Below, in pieces: positions 8,614 through 19,693 of a stretch of DNA of 64,000 nucleotides. The notes beneath the pieces are model-generated. The model worked only from the letters and a program-made list of their open reading frames with translations, had not been told where the DNA came from and did not search any database. Both the position numbers and the translations under genes were made by a program. The DNA is from an uncultured bacterium (GTDB taxonomy: Bacteria > Myxococcota_A > Polyangia > Polyangiales > Houyiibacteriaceae), in assembly GCA_938024995.1 (NCBI GenBank), contig CALJDU010000015.1, positions 83,509 to 147,508 of the forward strand, read 5' to 3'. Every line of letters begins with the position of its first letter. Within the stretch, counting starts at the first letter, position 1.

Positions 8614-9801
8614 TCAGTAGACGAAAGGGAACATCTTGAACTTGGCGTGGCCGCAGTACTCGGTCCAGAGCGCGCCGTACTTCTCGCTGCACCGTTTGTC
8701 GTCGCGTCCCGCGCGCTGCATCAGCAGGATGACGAGGGTGAGCGGAAGGATGTACGGGTAGGGAGACGAGAACCCAGCGCAGAGCGCGAAGCTGATGTAG
8801 ACGCCGATCTCACCGGTGTAGTTGATCTTCCGACCGAGGCCCCACCAGCCGCTGATGAGCAGTCGCCCTCCGACCAGCTGGGGGGCCTTCCCCCAGATGC
8901 GAACCTTGTTGTCGCGCTTGAACGCGTCCTTCTGCCAGTTGCTGGTGCGGAACACCCAGTGGAAGAAGACGTGAAAGAGGATCAGCGCGACGAGGGCGAG
9001 GTTTCCGAGCGGCTCGTAGATCACGCCCGTCTCGCCTTCGCTAAAGCCGCGCCCGAGCACAAACCAGCCAACGATGCTGTAGAGGAACGGGACGTAGACC
9101 AGGTCGCCCCAGATCAACATGAAGCCGAAGCGCTCGGCCATGATGTCCCAGGTCGTCAGCATGAAGTCTTCGCGGACGTAGTGCGTCATCAAGTACGCCC
9201 ACGTGAACGCCTGGTAGAGCGCCATCTCGGCCGTAATGACGCCGAACGCTTCGTACTGTCCGTACGCAAACGCAGCGTTCATCACCGCCAAACCGATCAG
9301 GCTCGGGTGGTAGGCGAACATCTTGAGGTCCACGCCGAAGAGCGTCGGGTTGAGCTCGACGCCGAACCACATGTCCTCTCCAAACAGGCGCCAATCGGTC
9401 TCTCCTTCCGCGGGGGGGACCGCGCCGCGGCGATGTCGCGCGGAGTCGAGACCGAGGCGTCCTCGGCCGCGAACAAAGAGCCAGAGGGTCACGGCGAACG
9501 CGAACACGTTCACGACCAAAAAGAGCGACCAGAAGTGCGTGAGAAGCGGCGTGAGCGACCAGCCCCAGAACACGGTCCCCGCGGCAATGACGAGGTGGGT
9601 CGCGATGAAGAGCACGAGCCCGCTGAGCTTGTAATTGATCTGCTGGCCGTCGCGGAGCGGCATGCCCTTGCGCCAGAACCCGGGCAACGCGATCGCGCCG
9701 AGGAAGAGGGCCCCCACGAAGCCAAAGAACCAGAGGCTGGCGTTCTGCAGCGTGGCGATGGTGATCGGGAGCAGCTCGATGCCGGTCAGGCCTGAAAACA
9801 T
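8614..9801 (-). CDS. ERG4/ERG24-family sterol reductase
   Basis: 395 residues from the ATG at 9801; the frame extends to 9864 but the extra residues look like leader. It is polytopic, with about eight to ten hydrophobic segments. The C-terminal signatures of the family are present: LLISGWWGLGRKINYTGE, where the family has GWWG-x-x-R-x-x-NYxGD, and a terminal block with RDDKRCSEKYGALWTEYC followed by FPFVY at the very end. A conserved LNPTLFGVDLKMF-type segment lies mid-protein. Family members reduce ring double bonds of sterols (C14 or C7) with NADPH in the membrane. Bacterial sterol synthesis is known from some myxobacteria, which fits the inferred host. Which double bond is reduced cannot be told from the sequence. 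Confidence 0.85.
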   Translation of the reverse strand: MFSGLTGIELLPITIATLQNASLWFFGFVGALFLGAIALPGFWRKGMPLRDGQQINYKLSGLVLFIATHLVIAAGTVFWGWSLTPLLTHFWSLFLVVNVFAFAVTLWLFVRGRGRLGLDSARHRRGAVPPAEGETDWRLFGEDMWFGVELNPTLFGVDLKMFAYHPSLIGLAVMNAAFAYGQYEAFGVITAEMALYQAFTWAYLMTHYVREDFMLTTWDIMAERFGFMLIWGDLVYVPFLYSIVGWFVLGRGFSEGETGVIYEPLGNLALVALILFHVFFHWVFRTSNWQKDAFKRDNKVRIWGKAPQLVGGRLLISGWWGLGRKINYTGEIGVYISFALCAGFSSPYPYILPLTLVILLMQRAGRDDKRCSEKYGALWTEYCGHAKFKMFPFVY

Positions 9802-9904
9802 GCGCGCCTGGTATCGCGAACCCTCCCGCGCAGCAACGCTCGCTGGGGTAAACGGTGACCCCACGGGGCGAACGGGGGGGATCCTCGGTTGAGCGGGAAG
9901 GGGC

Positions 9905-9910
9905 TATGCT
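9905..9910 (+). promoter_or_regulatory. Possible -10 element immediately before a start codon
   Basis: TATGCT ends 7 bases before the ATG at 9918, so transcription would begin at or next to the start codon (a leaderless message). The same spacing is seen before the genes at 60580 and 42607. An alternative start ATG at 9906 overlaps the element. Confidence 0.35.
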
Positions 9911-9917
9911 TGCCGCG

Positions 9918-11972
9918 ATGGGAATCCTTCGGCTTCAACACTTTGCGTTCTGGGTTTTGGCGTCGCTCACGGCCGCGTTCGTTGCGGGCTGCGGAGATGA
10001 CCAGCCCGGGATGCGCGATCCTGCGTGCACGCGCGTCGGCATCGTTTGCTCTCGCGGTCTCGCGCTGAACTGCCGCGAGGGCGGGGTGGTCTCCAACGTG
10101 GAGAACTGCGTCGCTGATTCGTTGATGTGCGACGCCACGGCGGGCGGCTGTGTTGAGTGCACCTCGCTCGGGTCGTCACAATGTAGAGATGGCGCGTTCA
10201 TCGATTGCTCCACCGACGGGACCATCGTCAGTCGCGATGACTGCGGCGCGCGCTCACTGATGTGCGATCCGGTGGCGGGTTGTACGGTGTGCAGTCCGTC
10301 GCGCGGATCCTGTGAAGGCAACACGCCGGTCCTGTGCAACGGCTCGGGAACCGCGCTCGAGCGTGGCGAGCCGTGCGCCGAAGGCACGCAGTGCGACGCC
10401 TCGGACGGCATCTGTCGCGACCTTTGCGCGGAGGCGGCCGAACAGCGCTCCTACGTGTCGTGCGACTACTTCGCGACCACGAGCGCGAACGCGGTCGCCG
10501 CGGAGTTCGAGCCCGCGATCGTCGTGAGCAACCCGCAGTCGATCGAGGCGGTGGTCACCGTGCGCGGCCCCTCCGGTGAGCGAGTCTTCAACGTCGCTTC
10601 GGGGGCGGTCGAGACGATCCGTTTAGAGTGGCTCGCGACGGTGCTCCCGTATGAAACCGTTGGCGCTGACCGGGTCCCCGTGTCGATGATCGAGGCCGCG
10701 GGATCGTACCGCGTGACCTCCACGGTGCCGGTGACGGTGTACCAGTTCAACCCGCTCGACTACCGCATTTCGCGCGACTGCGCGTCGGACTCGGATCCGG
10801 TGGACGGTGAGTGTTTCGCGTTCAGCAACGACGCCTCGCTCTTGCTCCCGACGAACGTCTTGACCGGCGACTACCTCGCGCTCTCGCGGCCAACACTCTT
10901 CCTCAAGCAAGAGGCGTTCGACGGAGTGGGCGGGCGGCTCGCGTTTGATGACTCTGGGACCGAGTCGCTCTTCAACTACTCGCATGGCTTCGTCACGATC
11001 GTGGGCGCGGATGACGGCCCGGTCGACGTCACGATCGAGTCGTCCGCGTTCGTTGTTCCTGGCGAAGGAGTCGAAGGCATGGCGCCCGGCGACACCCAGA
11101 CCATCACGCTTTCGCCCGGCGTCGCGCTCCAGTTGCTCTCGGGCCAGCCTCCCGAGGCCACCTGCTCCGGGCCGACGGATGACATCCCGATCGTGTGTCC
11201 GCCCGGCGTCACCGGCCCGTGCCGGATCCTTCAGACGTACTGCGACGTTGACGAGACCTATGACCTGACCGGCACGCGGATCCGCGCGACCGGAAAGGTC
11301 GCCGTGGTCTCTGGTCACGAGTGCGCGTTCGTGCCGCATAACCGCTGGGCCTGCGACCACCTTGAGGAGTCGATGTTCCCGCTTCAGGCGTGGGGCAACC
11401 GCGTGGTCGCATCGGTCACCCAGCCGCTCCGCGCAGAGCCGAACCTCTTCCGCATCCTCGCGGGCGGCCCGTCCACCGTGACGTTTTCTCCCGCCGTTCA
11501 CGAGGACGTCACGCTGAGCGCGGGACAGTTCGTCGAGTTCGAGGCGAACGAAGACTTCGAGGTCGTGAGCACCGGGCCGATCAACGTCGGGCAGTTCATC
11601 GTCGGTCAGGACTACGCGGGCTTCGGCACCGCGGGCGCGACCGCCAACGGCGACCCCTCGTTCTCGCTCGGGATCCCCGTCGAGCAGTTCCGAACGCGTT
11701 ACTCGTTCTTGGCGCCCACCACCTTCGAGGAGGCGTACGTCAACGTGGTCGCGCCGCTCGGTCAAGACGTGATGCTCGACGGCGAGCGCGTTGAGGGCGA
11801 CTGGCGACCGATCGGGGACACCTCATTCCAGAGCGCACGCGTCCCGATCTCAGCAGGCGCGCACGTCATGGAAGCGGTCGCGGGCTTCGGGATCACGGTC
11901 TACGGATTCGGCAGCTACACGAGCTATATGTACCCGGGCGGGCTCGACCTGAAGATCATCAATCTGATCTGA
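9918..11972 (+). CDS. Cysteine-rich lipoprotein with IgGFc-binding-type domain
   Basis: 684 residues from the ATG at 9918; an in-frame ATG at 9906 adds four residues. The signal peptide ends in the lipobox FVAGC followed by GDD. Residues of about 30-165 hold spaced cysteines in repeating C-x-x-G/D-x-x-C patterns. The larger C-terminal part resembles the IgGFc_binding family found in many myxobacterial surface proteins. The diagnostic segment is SGHECAFVPHNRWACDHL, preceded by DLTGTRIRATGKVAVV and followed by EESMFPLQAWG. In animals this domain occurs in the IgGFc-binding mucus protein. In bacteria a binding or adhesion role is presumed, not shown. The last 14 bases overlap the 3' end of the convergent gene. 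Confidence 0.8.
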   Translation: MGILRLQHFAFWVLASLTAAFVAGCGDDQPGMRDPACTRVGIVCSRGLALNCREGGVVSNVENCVADSLMCDATAGGCVECTSLGSSQCRDGAFIDCSTDGTIVSRDDCGARSLMCDPVAGCTVCSPSRGSCEGNTPVLCNGSGTALERGEPCAEGTQCDASDGICRDLCAEAAEQRSYVSCDYFATTSANAVAAEFEPAIVVSNPQSIEAVVTVRGPSGERVFNVASGAVETIRLEWLATVLPYETVGADRVPVSMIEAAGSYRVTSTVPVTVYQFNPLDYRISRDCASDSDPVDGECFAFSNDASLLLPTNVLTGDYLALSRPTLFLKQEAFDGVGGRLAFDDSGTESLFNYSHGFVTIVGADDGPVDVTIESSAFVVPGEGVEGMAPGDTQTITLSPGVALQLLSGQPPEATCSGPTDDIPIVCPPGVTGPCRILQTYCDVDETYDLTGTRIRATGKVAVVSGHECAFVPHNRWACDHLEESMFPLQAWGNRVVASVTQPLRAEPNLFRILAGGPSTVTFSPAVHEDVTLSAGQFVEFEANEDFEVVSTGPINVGQFIVGQDYAGFGTAGATANGDPSFSLGIPVEQFRTRYSFLAPTTFEEAYVNVVAPLGQDVMLDGERVEGDWRPIGDTSFQSARVPISAGAHVMEAVAGFGITVYGFGSYTSYMYPGGLDLKIINLI

Positions 11973-12843
11973 TGAAGAGGCTCACGAGCTTGCCGAGCGG
12001 AGACTGCAGGGCGCGCTTGGGCGAGACGCGCGGTGGTGTTCCATAGACGAAAACGGTCTGTTCGTCGTTGAGGGTCACGCGCCACGCGGGCACCGCGCGG
12101 ACCTCGAGACGTTGCCGGCGGATCTGACCGCCCTCAGGGACGCCGGGATCGCGGGCCAGCTTCGCGACGATCGCGTCCAGCTCCTTATCGCGCGCCGCGT
12201 CCCGATAGCCACCGCGGCGACGCGGGACCTCCGTGATCCGTTCGCTCTCGTGCGACTGAACGACATCGCCCTCGCGCTCCTCGTCGAGCAGCTCGAGCAA
12301 GGCGTCGACGGGTAGGTCGCTGGCCTCGCTGATCTGCATCCGCTCGCAGCGCTTGATCTCCGAGACCGCGACCGGGCGACCGTAGACGCCGCCGGAGCCG
12401 CGACAGCTCTCGCAGTCCTGCCGTCCAGCGCCCCGACACGAGGGACACCGCCGACGCGACTTTCCGCCGCCGATCGAACCTTCGCCTTGGCAGGTGGCGC
12501 ACTCGACGTCCCCGCTCGCGAAACAGAGCCCGCAGTCAAGGTGAAGGCGACCGCTAAGCGGGAGCGAGACGCGATGGTGCTCTTTCGCCTCGTCGGGCTG
12601 CTCGATGGGTTGCGCCCAGGGATCCGGCCTTGGGTCTTCCGTGTCGGGTCGCGAGGACGCCGCTTGAAGCGCGTACTCGATCCGGCGCATCTCGTAGAAG
12701 GTTGAGAGGTACACCTGCCGAGGTCCTACCGGGACCGCTTCCTTCGCGCTCGCCACCGCGACGCGCGCCCAACTCCGCGCTCCGCGCCACGCCTCAAGCG
12801 CGCTGAGCGCGTCGTTGAGGTCACCCGCTTCGTCCTGGGACAT
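11959..12843 (-). CDS. DnaJ-type zinc-finger protein without J domain (copy 1)
   Basis: 294 residues. The centre (about 100-155) has four C-x-x-C pairs, CGLC, CATC, CPSC and CESC, most followed by x-G-x-G. This is the arrangement of the DnaJ/Hsp40 cysteine-rich domain that binds two zinc ions. There is no HPD-containing J domain, so it cannot act as an ordinary Hsp70 co-chaperone by itself. The N-terminal region (ALEAWRGARSW, then PRQVYLSTFYEMRRIEYA) and the C-terminal region (LEVRAVPAWRVTLN, then FVYGTPPRVSP) are shared with the adjacent paralogue. The convergent neighbour overlaps its last 14 bases. Thiol or zinc-dependent protein binding is inferred. Confidence 0.75.
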   Translation of the reverse strand: MSQDEAGDLNDALSALEAWRGARSWARVAVASAKEAVPVGPRQVYLSTFYEMRRIEYALQAASSRPDTEDPRPDPWAQPIEQPDEAKEHHRVSLPLSGRLHLDCGLCFASGDVECATCQGEGSIGGGKSRRRCPSCRGAGRQDCESCRGSGGVYGRPVAVSEIKRCERMQISEASDLPVDALLELLDEEREGDVVQSHESERITEVPRRRGGYRDAARDKELDAIVAKLARDPGVPEGGQIRRQRLEVRAVPAWRVTLNDEQTVFVYGTPPRVSPKRALQSPLGKLVSLFIRSD

Positions 12844-12939
12844 GCGGTCTGGGTAGTCACGTTCGACGCGCGCGTAAACTGTCCGCGCGATCTACGACGT
12901 AAGGCCTGAAGATCGCCGCCTGAATCTGACCGCCCGACC

Positions 12940-13821
12940 CTAGTCGTGAGTCACGAAGAGCCGCGCGAGCTTACCCGCGGTCGATAAGAGGTGCCGCTCG
13001 GGGGTGACGCGGGGCGGGACCCCGTAGACGAACACGTCTCGGTCATCATCGAGCGTGACCTTCCAAGCCGGGACGGCGCGAACCTCGAGACGCTGCCGGA
13101 GAACTCGGCTCCCCGGTGGGATGTCGGGTGTGTTCCCCAGCGCGATCACGATCTCGCGCAGCGCCGTATCACTCGCCGTGTCGCGATAGCCCTGTCGGGG
13201 AAGGTCAACGATCCGATCGCTCTCGTGCAGATACACCGTCTCGCCTTCGCGTTCCTCGTCCATGAGTTCGAGAAGCGCGTCGAGCGGCAGCTCGCTTGCC
13301 TCGTCCACCTGCATTCGTTCGGAGCAATGGATCTCCGAGATCGCGGTCGGACGCGCGAAGACCCCACCCGACTCGGCGCAGACCGGACAGGCGATCCAGC
13401 CGCGGCGTGAGCACTCCGGGCACCCCACTTCTCGGTTCTCGAAGTCGTGCACCTTCCCGGCTCCGTCGCACTTTGGGCAACGCGCGTCCCCGCTGCCGTG
13501 GCAGATCTCGCAAACGAGGAAGAGCTGACCCTTGAGCGGAAGGGTGATGCGGTCGTGTGCTTTGGCGTCTCTCGAGTGGTCCATCGACAACGTCCACGGG
13601 TCGGGGCGGGGATCCGGATTTGCCGGGCACGTCGACGCGGCGATGAACGCGTACTCAACGCGACGTGTTTCAAAGAACGTCGTGAGGTAAACCTGTCGCG
13701 GCGCGACCGAGACCGCGCGTTTCGCGGAGGGGACCCGCAGCCGCGCCCAGGGACGCGCGGTACGCCACGTCTCGATGGCGGCGAGCGCGTCGGCGAGAAC
13801 ATCGGATTGTCCCCCGGACAT
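12940..13821 (-). CDS. DnaJ-type zinc-finger protein without J domain (copy 2)
   Basis: 293 residues, colinear with the gene at 11959-12843 over its whole length. The cysteine pairs are CEIC, CPKC, CPEC and CPVC, so all four zinc half-sites are kept. The intervening glycines are less well kept (CSRRGWIAC). The flanking shared blocks are EVRAVPAWKVTLDDDRDVFV and YGVPPRVTPERHLLSTAGKL. The upstream 45 bases are also conserved between the two copies, meaning that gene and promoter were duplicated together. It has no signal peptide, so a cytoplasmic location is likely. The function is unknown. Glutaredoxin-like or J-domain partners are absent nearby. Confidence 0.75.
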   Translation of the reverse strand: MSGGQSDVLADALAAIETWRTARPWARLRVPSAKRAVSVAPRQVYLTTFFETRRVEYAFIAASTCPANPDPRPDPWTLSMDHSRDAKAHDRITLPLKGQLFLVCEICHGSGDARCPKCDGAGKVHDFENREVGCPECSRRGWIACPVCAESGGVFARPTAISEIHCSERMQVDEASELPLDALLELMDEEREGETVYLHESDRIVDLPRQGYRDTASDTALREIVIALGNTPDIPPGSRVLRQRLEVRAVPAWKVTLDDDRDVFVYGVPPRVTPERHLLSTAGKLARLFVTHD

Positions 13822-13924
13822 GACGGTCTAGGTACTCACGTTCGACTCGCTCGTAAACCGTGAGCGCGAGGGAGGCCGTCCCTCGGCGAACTCACGTCGC
13901 GCGTTCGGATGCTCAGTCGAACAC

Positions 13925-14707
13925 TCAGTCGAACACGACCACCAGCTGCTCACTGATCGCGCAGAGCGTTCCGTCGGACGCGTAGAGCGAGCCGAGCGCG
14001 GTCGAGAAACCGTCTTGGGCCGCGAGCGTCTCGTAGTGGTAGCGGAAGTGCGGGGAGAGCGAATCCGGGACGTGATGGAGATGCGCGGTCCAGGTCACCG
14101 TGCTCGACGCGACCGGGCGATCGGTCGCGCAGATCGTCGGGCAAGGCCAGGCGTCAAGAAGCGCCATCAAGCCGATCTCACCCGACGCGATCACGGTCTC
14201 GCGAAACGTGCAGTAGCCGTCGTAGAGGGTCGGGCTCTGGGAGAAGGGGTAGCCGCCGTTCGCCCAGCGAAGGTCGAGGTGCTGCGTGAACTCGGGCGTG
14301 AGACCAGGAACGTAAGGGAGCGCTTCGAGCGCGTCGGCGGGCTTGATGGTCTCGGGCGCGCGGGGCGGAACGTGGAGGGAGCCTTCCCGCGGGTTGACGA
14401 AAACCAGTGTGGCGGTGGCGACGGGCTGCGCCTGAGAGAGCTGGACCTCGACAAAGGTCGCGGTGCTCCCTTCTCGGAGAACCTTCACCTGCGCCTCTAC
14501 GTGCCCAGGCTTCGCGGGGCGCATGAGCTGCGCTTGCATCGTTCGAAGACGGCGCTTGGGCTCAACCTGCGAGCGCGCCGCGGCGACCAACGCCGCGCCG
14601 ACGACGCCTCCATAGACCGCTCGGCCTTGGCCGAACCCTTCGGGAAAGTCGAAACCGCCCGACGCGCGGAAGCTGGCGACGAGCGAATCATCAAAGTGAA
14701 CAGTCAC
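13925..14707 (-). CDS. TesB-like acyl-CoA thioesterase (double hot-dog)
   Basis: 260 residues. The N-terminal hot-dog half contains GQGRAVYGGVVGAALVAAAR, the helix after which the fold is named, followed by RTMQAQLMRPAKPGHVEAQV and VLREGSTATFVEVQLSQ. These match the TesB/4HBT_3 group (thioesterases for medium- and long-chain acyl-CoAs). The C-terminal half repeats the fold with VTWTAHLHHVPD and an ending YASDGTLCAISEQLVVVFD, typical of this family. The enzyme should release free fatty acid and CoA in the cytoplasm. It is 14 bases from the SRPBCC gene on the same strand, suggesting co-transcription. The natural substrate is not deducible. Confidence 0.8.
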   Translation of the reverse strand: MTVHFDDSLVASFRASGGFDFPEGFGQGRAVYGGVVGAALVAAARSQVEPKRRLRTMQAQLMRPAKPGHVEAQVKVLREGSTATFVEVQLSQAQPVATATLVFVNPREGSLHVPPRAPETIKPADALEALPYVPGLTPEFTQHLDLRWANGGYPFSQSPTLYDGYCTFRETVIASGEIGLMALLDAWPCPTICATDRPVASSTVTWTAHLHHVPDSLSPHFRYHYETLAAQDGFSTALGSLYASDGTLCAISEQLVVVFD

Positions 14708-14720
14708 GGGCGGGCCCGGA

Positions 14721-15356
14721 TTATCGGAGCGAGTCGAGCAGCTTGGTGGCGGCGTCGTTCACCACCTCGGCCGCCTCGACGACTTCTTCTGCGCGGGTGT
14801 CGTCTTGCTCTGCGACCTCTGGCGTAGGGGCCGGAGCGTTGTCGACCGCGACCTTCAATCGGTCGAGCCCGAGCTGAAACATTGGTCCGACGATGCCATC
14901 CATCATGAGGCCGAAGTAGCGTCCGATGAGGTTCCAGCCGTTGTCGCCTTCCATCTTCCAAGTGACGGTCACCGAATCGCTGTTCTCGGAACAGACCAAG
15001 ATTCCGCGCGCGGCTTGTCCATCGAAGTCCATGTCGAACTCGACTCCAGTGGGCGTCGACGCGGTCAACGTGAGGTTGCCGCTGCCGCTGTCGCCTGACC
15101 AGGACTGGTTGGCGCCGACTCCCGCGTTCGGTGTCCCGACCGTGGTCTGAATCGTGGGATCGTCAGACGTCCAGGGCTCCCACTGAGGCCAGTTGTTCAG
15201 GTCATTCAAAAAGGGGTGCACCTTGGCGGCGGATGCGCCGGGAATGGTCACGCTTCGCTCTACTGCGTAGGCACTCGGCAAGAACAAGCCAACCACGACC
15301 ACGAGCACAATGAGACCGATAAGGCCTAAGCCAAGGAACTTCAGCGCCTTTTTCAT
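14721..15356 (-). CDS. Membrane-anchored SRPBCC (polyketide cyclase/START-like) protein
   Basis: 211 residues. One N-terminal membrane segment (FLGLGLIGLIVLVVVVGLFL) follows a KKALK start and precedes a SRPBCC fold. Diagnostic pieces are AVERSVTIPGASAAKVHPFL, then LNNWPQWEPW, a strand pattern typical of polyketide-cyclase-2/dehydrase family proteins, and a final amphipathic helix (MFQLGLDRLKVAVDNA). The last 30 residues are acidic and low complexity. Such proteins bind hydrophobic ligands in a deep cavity. The ligand here is unknown. The gene lies directly upstream of the thioesterase gene, so a shared role in lipid handling at the membrane is plausible. Confidence 0.75.
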   Translation of the reverse strand: MKKALKFLGLGLIGLIVLVVVVGLFLPSAYAVERSVTIPGASAAKVHPFLNDLNNWPQWEPWTSDDPTIQTTVGTPNAGVGANQSWSGDSGSGNLTLTASTPTGVEFDMDFDGQAARGILVCSENSDSVTVTWKMEGDNGWNLIGRYFGLMMDGIVGPMFQLGLDRLKVAVDNAPAPTPEVAEQDDTRAEEVVEAAEVVNDAATKLLDSLR

Positions 15357-15421
15357 GCGGCGAAGATACCGGTCGTCCAGCGTGAATCAAGCGGTCCGGT
15401 CCCGTGGACACAGGGATGTGA

Positions 15422-17695
<2,274 letters not shown>

Positions 17696-17722
17696 GTCCA
17701 GGTTCCTGGGTTCGAAGCGATG

Positions 17723-17757
17723 AGGCGACTCCGTGGGTTCACGGAGTCGCCTTTCGC
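17723..17757 (+). terminator. Rho-independent terminator after icd
   Basis: AGGCGACTCCGTG (17723-17735) pairs with CACGGAGTCGCCT (17740-17752), a perfect 13-bp stem with a GGTT loop, followed by TTCGCGTT. It begins 27 bases after the icd stop. Confidence 0.85.
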
Positions 17758-17875
17758 GTTCTTGTTGCTCCGACTTGAACGAGTCTGAGGGCGTCGAGCA
17801 CCGATCAGTCAGAGGACTTCGCAAAGCAGATTCAAGACGCGGCGGCCGAGCTCGGCGTCTTTAGGCCGCGAGGGA

Positions 17876-18727
17876 CTAGCAGTTCGGGTTCTTCTGAATC
17901 CACGTGACGATCGCCGCCTCGGCGTCGATCGCCGCGTAGCATCCATCGACGTAGGCGGCGCCCGCTTTTTGGAGCAGATGAAGCGCGTCCCGGTTCTTCG
18001 TTTCGGGATCGTTGAGCGCGTTCCAGAGGCGTCGCTGCGGAGACTCGGGGCTCAGCTTGCTCTTCGGATCGAAGTAAGAGCTCATGCGCCCGCCGAGAGG
18101 GTAGAGCGCCATCGAATCGGCGTAGAAGTAGCCGACGCCGTCGCCGACGAACTCAACCGCAAAAGGGCTGTCCGCGGGCAGCAGATGTCGTCCGCGCCAC
18201 GCCGCGTCCCCTGCAGAATCGACAACGACGGTTCGGCCAAACTCACTGTAGGTCTGAAGCTGGTCGAGGATCCCGAAGTTCTGGCCGACAAAGCAACAGA
18301 GCATCGCGCCGTGTAGGTCGCGCGGGATCAGGCTCTCGAGGACGGGCGCGCCGAGCTCTTGGAAGTTCGCCGCGTTCTTCGCGGCTTCCCGAAACATGCG
18401 CTCCTCCGACTCGAACAACACCTTCGGGGCGCCGGTGGCCCGTAGGTGCTGTGCTCTCTTGGCGCGGTTCGTGAGCGCGGCGCCGATCCACGGATGAGTC
18501 GTTTCGGAGAGAGAGAGGTCGAGGCGTTCCGCCACGTCGCGCGCTGGTTCGTTGATGACCTGCGATTCGAGGTCGGCGTAGTGCTCCACCATGGTCACGA
18601 CTTGGCGATCCACGAACGCCGGCGCGTCTTCTTTCGCGAGGCCGATCATCTCGCGCGTCGCTTCGGGTCTCGCGCGGAACGCGAAGTGGAGCCACTTGCC
18701 TGCAAGCGGGTAGGTGAGCAGAGGCAT
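17876..18727 (-). CDS. Uncharacterised protein, 283 residues
   Basis: I do not recognise the family. There is no signal peptide. The protein begins MPLLTYPLAGKWLHFAFR and is mixed alpha/beta. It carries a Cys pair in GAMLCCFVGQNFG and a segment FAVEFVGDGVGYFYADSMAL that resembles the SMI1/KNR4-like or DUF-type immunity folds only superficially. The last residues are IVTWIQKNPNC. Its start is preceded by a good extended -10 (TGGTATGGT), nine bases away, so the message would be almost leaderless. It stands alone between the icd terminator and hchA on the same strand as hchA, with 37 bases between them. The function is unknown. Confidence 0.6.
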   Translation of the reverse strand: MPLLTYPLAGKWLHFAFRARPEATREMIGLAKEDAPAFVDRQVVTMVEHYADLESQVINEPARDVAERLDLSLSETTHPWIGAALTNRAKRAQHLRATGAPKVLFESEERMFREAAKNAANFQELGAPVLESLIPRDLHGAMLCCFVGQNFGILDQLQTYSEFGRTVVVDSAGDAAWRGRHLLPADSPFAVEFVGDGVGYFYADSMALYPLGGRMSSYFDPKSKLSPESPQRRLWNALNDPETKNRDALHLLQKAGAAYVDGCYAAIDAEAAIVTWIQKNPNC

Positions 18728-18736
18728 CGGCCCACC

Positions 18737-18745
18737 ACCATACCA
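18737..18745 (-). promoter_or_regulatory. Extended -10 element before the 283-residue protein
   Basis: On the minus strand TGGTATGGT (TG-N-TATNNT) ends 9 bases before the ATG at 18727, implying a leader of about two bases. There is no Shine-Dalgarno between them. Confidence 0.4.
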
Positions 18746-18764
18746 TTGGCACTCGGCGATGAGT

Positions 18765-19619
18765 TTACGAGAGCGCTTCGAGCAACGTCTTCGCCGCGAG
18801 CTTGCCGAGCGCGTTGGCGGCCTGCGGACTCGCGCCGGTGATCAGACGTCGGTCAACGACGCACATGTCGTCTGCCTTCTTGTTCACGAGGTTGGCGCCC
18901 AGCTTCGTCAGCTGCTCGCCCAGTCGCCACGGCATGTGACCAGGCATGTAACCGATCATCGGGGTCTGCTTGTCGACCGCGTCCGGGAAGACGCACATGT
19001 TGTACCCGCGATAGAGAAACTCGCCGCCGTTTAACGTGGTCGCCAACAACGACCCAGGACCGTGGCAGAGGCTGATCGTGAAGAGGTCGTTCTCATGCGC
19101 AGTCCGCAAGATGCCCCCGACGTTTGGGTCCTCGGGGATCCCCAACATCGCGCCGTGCCCACCCGGAACGAAGACCGCCGCGTATGAGCCCGTCTCGTTC
19201 GCGAAACGACCGACCACATCGGAGACTGAGAGCGGTTGCTCGAAGCTCGACTTGAGCTCTTCGTAAAGCCCGACCACGGCGCGGTCCCCGTGCGGCATGG
19301 CCCATTGCTCGAACACCACCGGCTTACCGGTCGGGGTCGCGATGACGAAGTCGAAACCGGCGCTCTTGAGGTGCAGCATCGGGAGAAGCGCTTCCACGGG
19401 GTGGTTGCCGGTGGAGAACTTCTTCGCGTTCTGCATCGTCATGTTCTTCCGCTCCGTGAAGATGACCAGAATCTTCGAGCGCTCTCCCCGATACGCCGAG
19501 TACGAAACGGGCTCGTAGTCGGTGACGTCAGAGGTCGAGAGTTTGAGCGCGAGCTTGGAGGGACTGAAGGACCCATCCGGCTCGAGCTTTGGAGCGATTC
19601 CGAGAAGTGACTTGAACAT
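18765..19619 (-). CDS. hchA: HchA/Hsp31-type DJ-1/PfpI superfamily protein (glyoxalase III/deglycase)
   Basis: 284 residues from the ATG at 19619, near the 283 residues of E. coli HchA. The class I glutamine-amidotransferase-like core is evident. The nucleophile elbow SLCHGPGSLL carries the catalytic Cys. AAVFVPGGHGAMLGIPED precedes it. The N-terminal extension KILVIFTERKNMTM and the FVIATPTGKPVVFEQWAMP segment are specific to the Hsp31 subgroup. Known activities are conversion of methylglyoxal to lactate, protein/nucleotide deglycation and holdase chaperoning. It is divergently paired with a LysR regulator across 74 bases, which suggests control by that regulator, probably in response to electrophile stress. 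Confidence 0.85.
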   Translation of the reverse strand: MFKSLLGIAPKLEPDGSFSPSKLALKLSTSDVTDYEPVSYSAYRGERSKILVIFTERKNMTMQNAKKFSTGNHPVEALLPMLHLKSAGFDFVIATPTGKPVVFEQWAMPHGDRAVVGLYEELKSSFEQPLSVSDVVGRFANETGSYAAVFVPGGHGAMLGIPEDPNVGGILRTAHENDLFTISLCHGPGSLLATTLNGGEFLYRGYNMCVFPDAVDKQTPMIGYMPGHMPWRLGEQLTKLGANLVNKKADDMCVVDRRLITGASPQAANALGKLAAKTLLEALS

Positions 19620-19693
19620 GTGAAATGAGATAAGGGCCGATCCGGTCCTCGTAAACGAGCGTAGGTGGACTACTCTGTCTCGGAGGCGGGACA

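Noticed and set aside
8125..11765. Long antisense frames (8125-9795 plus, 10623-11765 minus)
   Set aside because: They lie opposite the sterol reductase and the IgGFc-binding-type lipoprotein; high GC at third positions keeps the opposite frame open.
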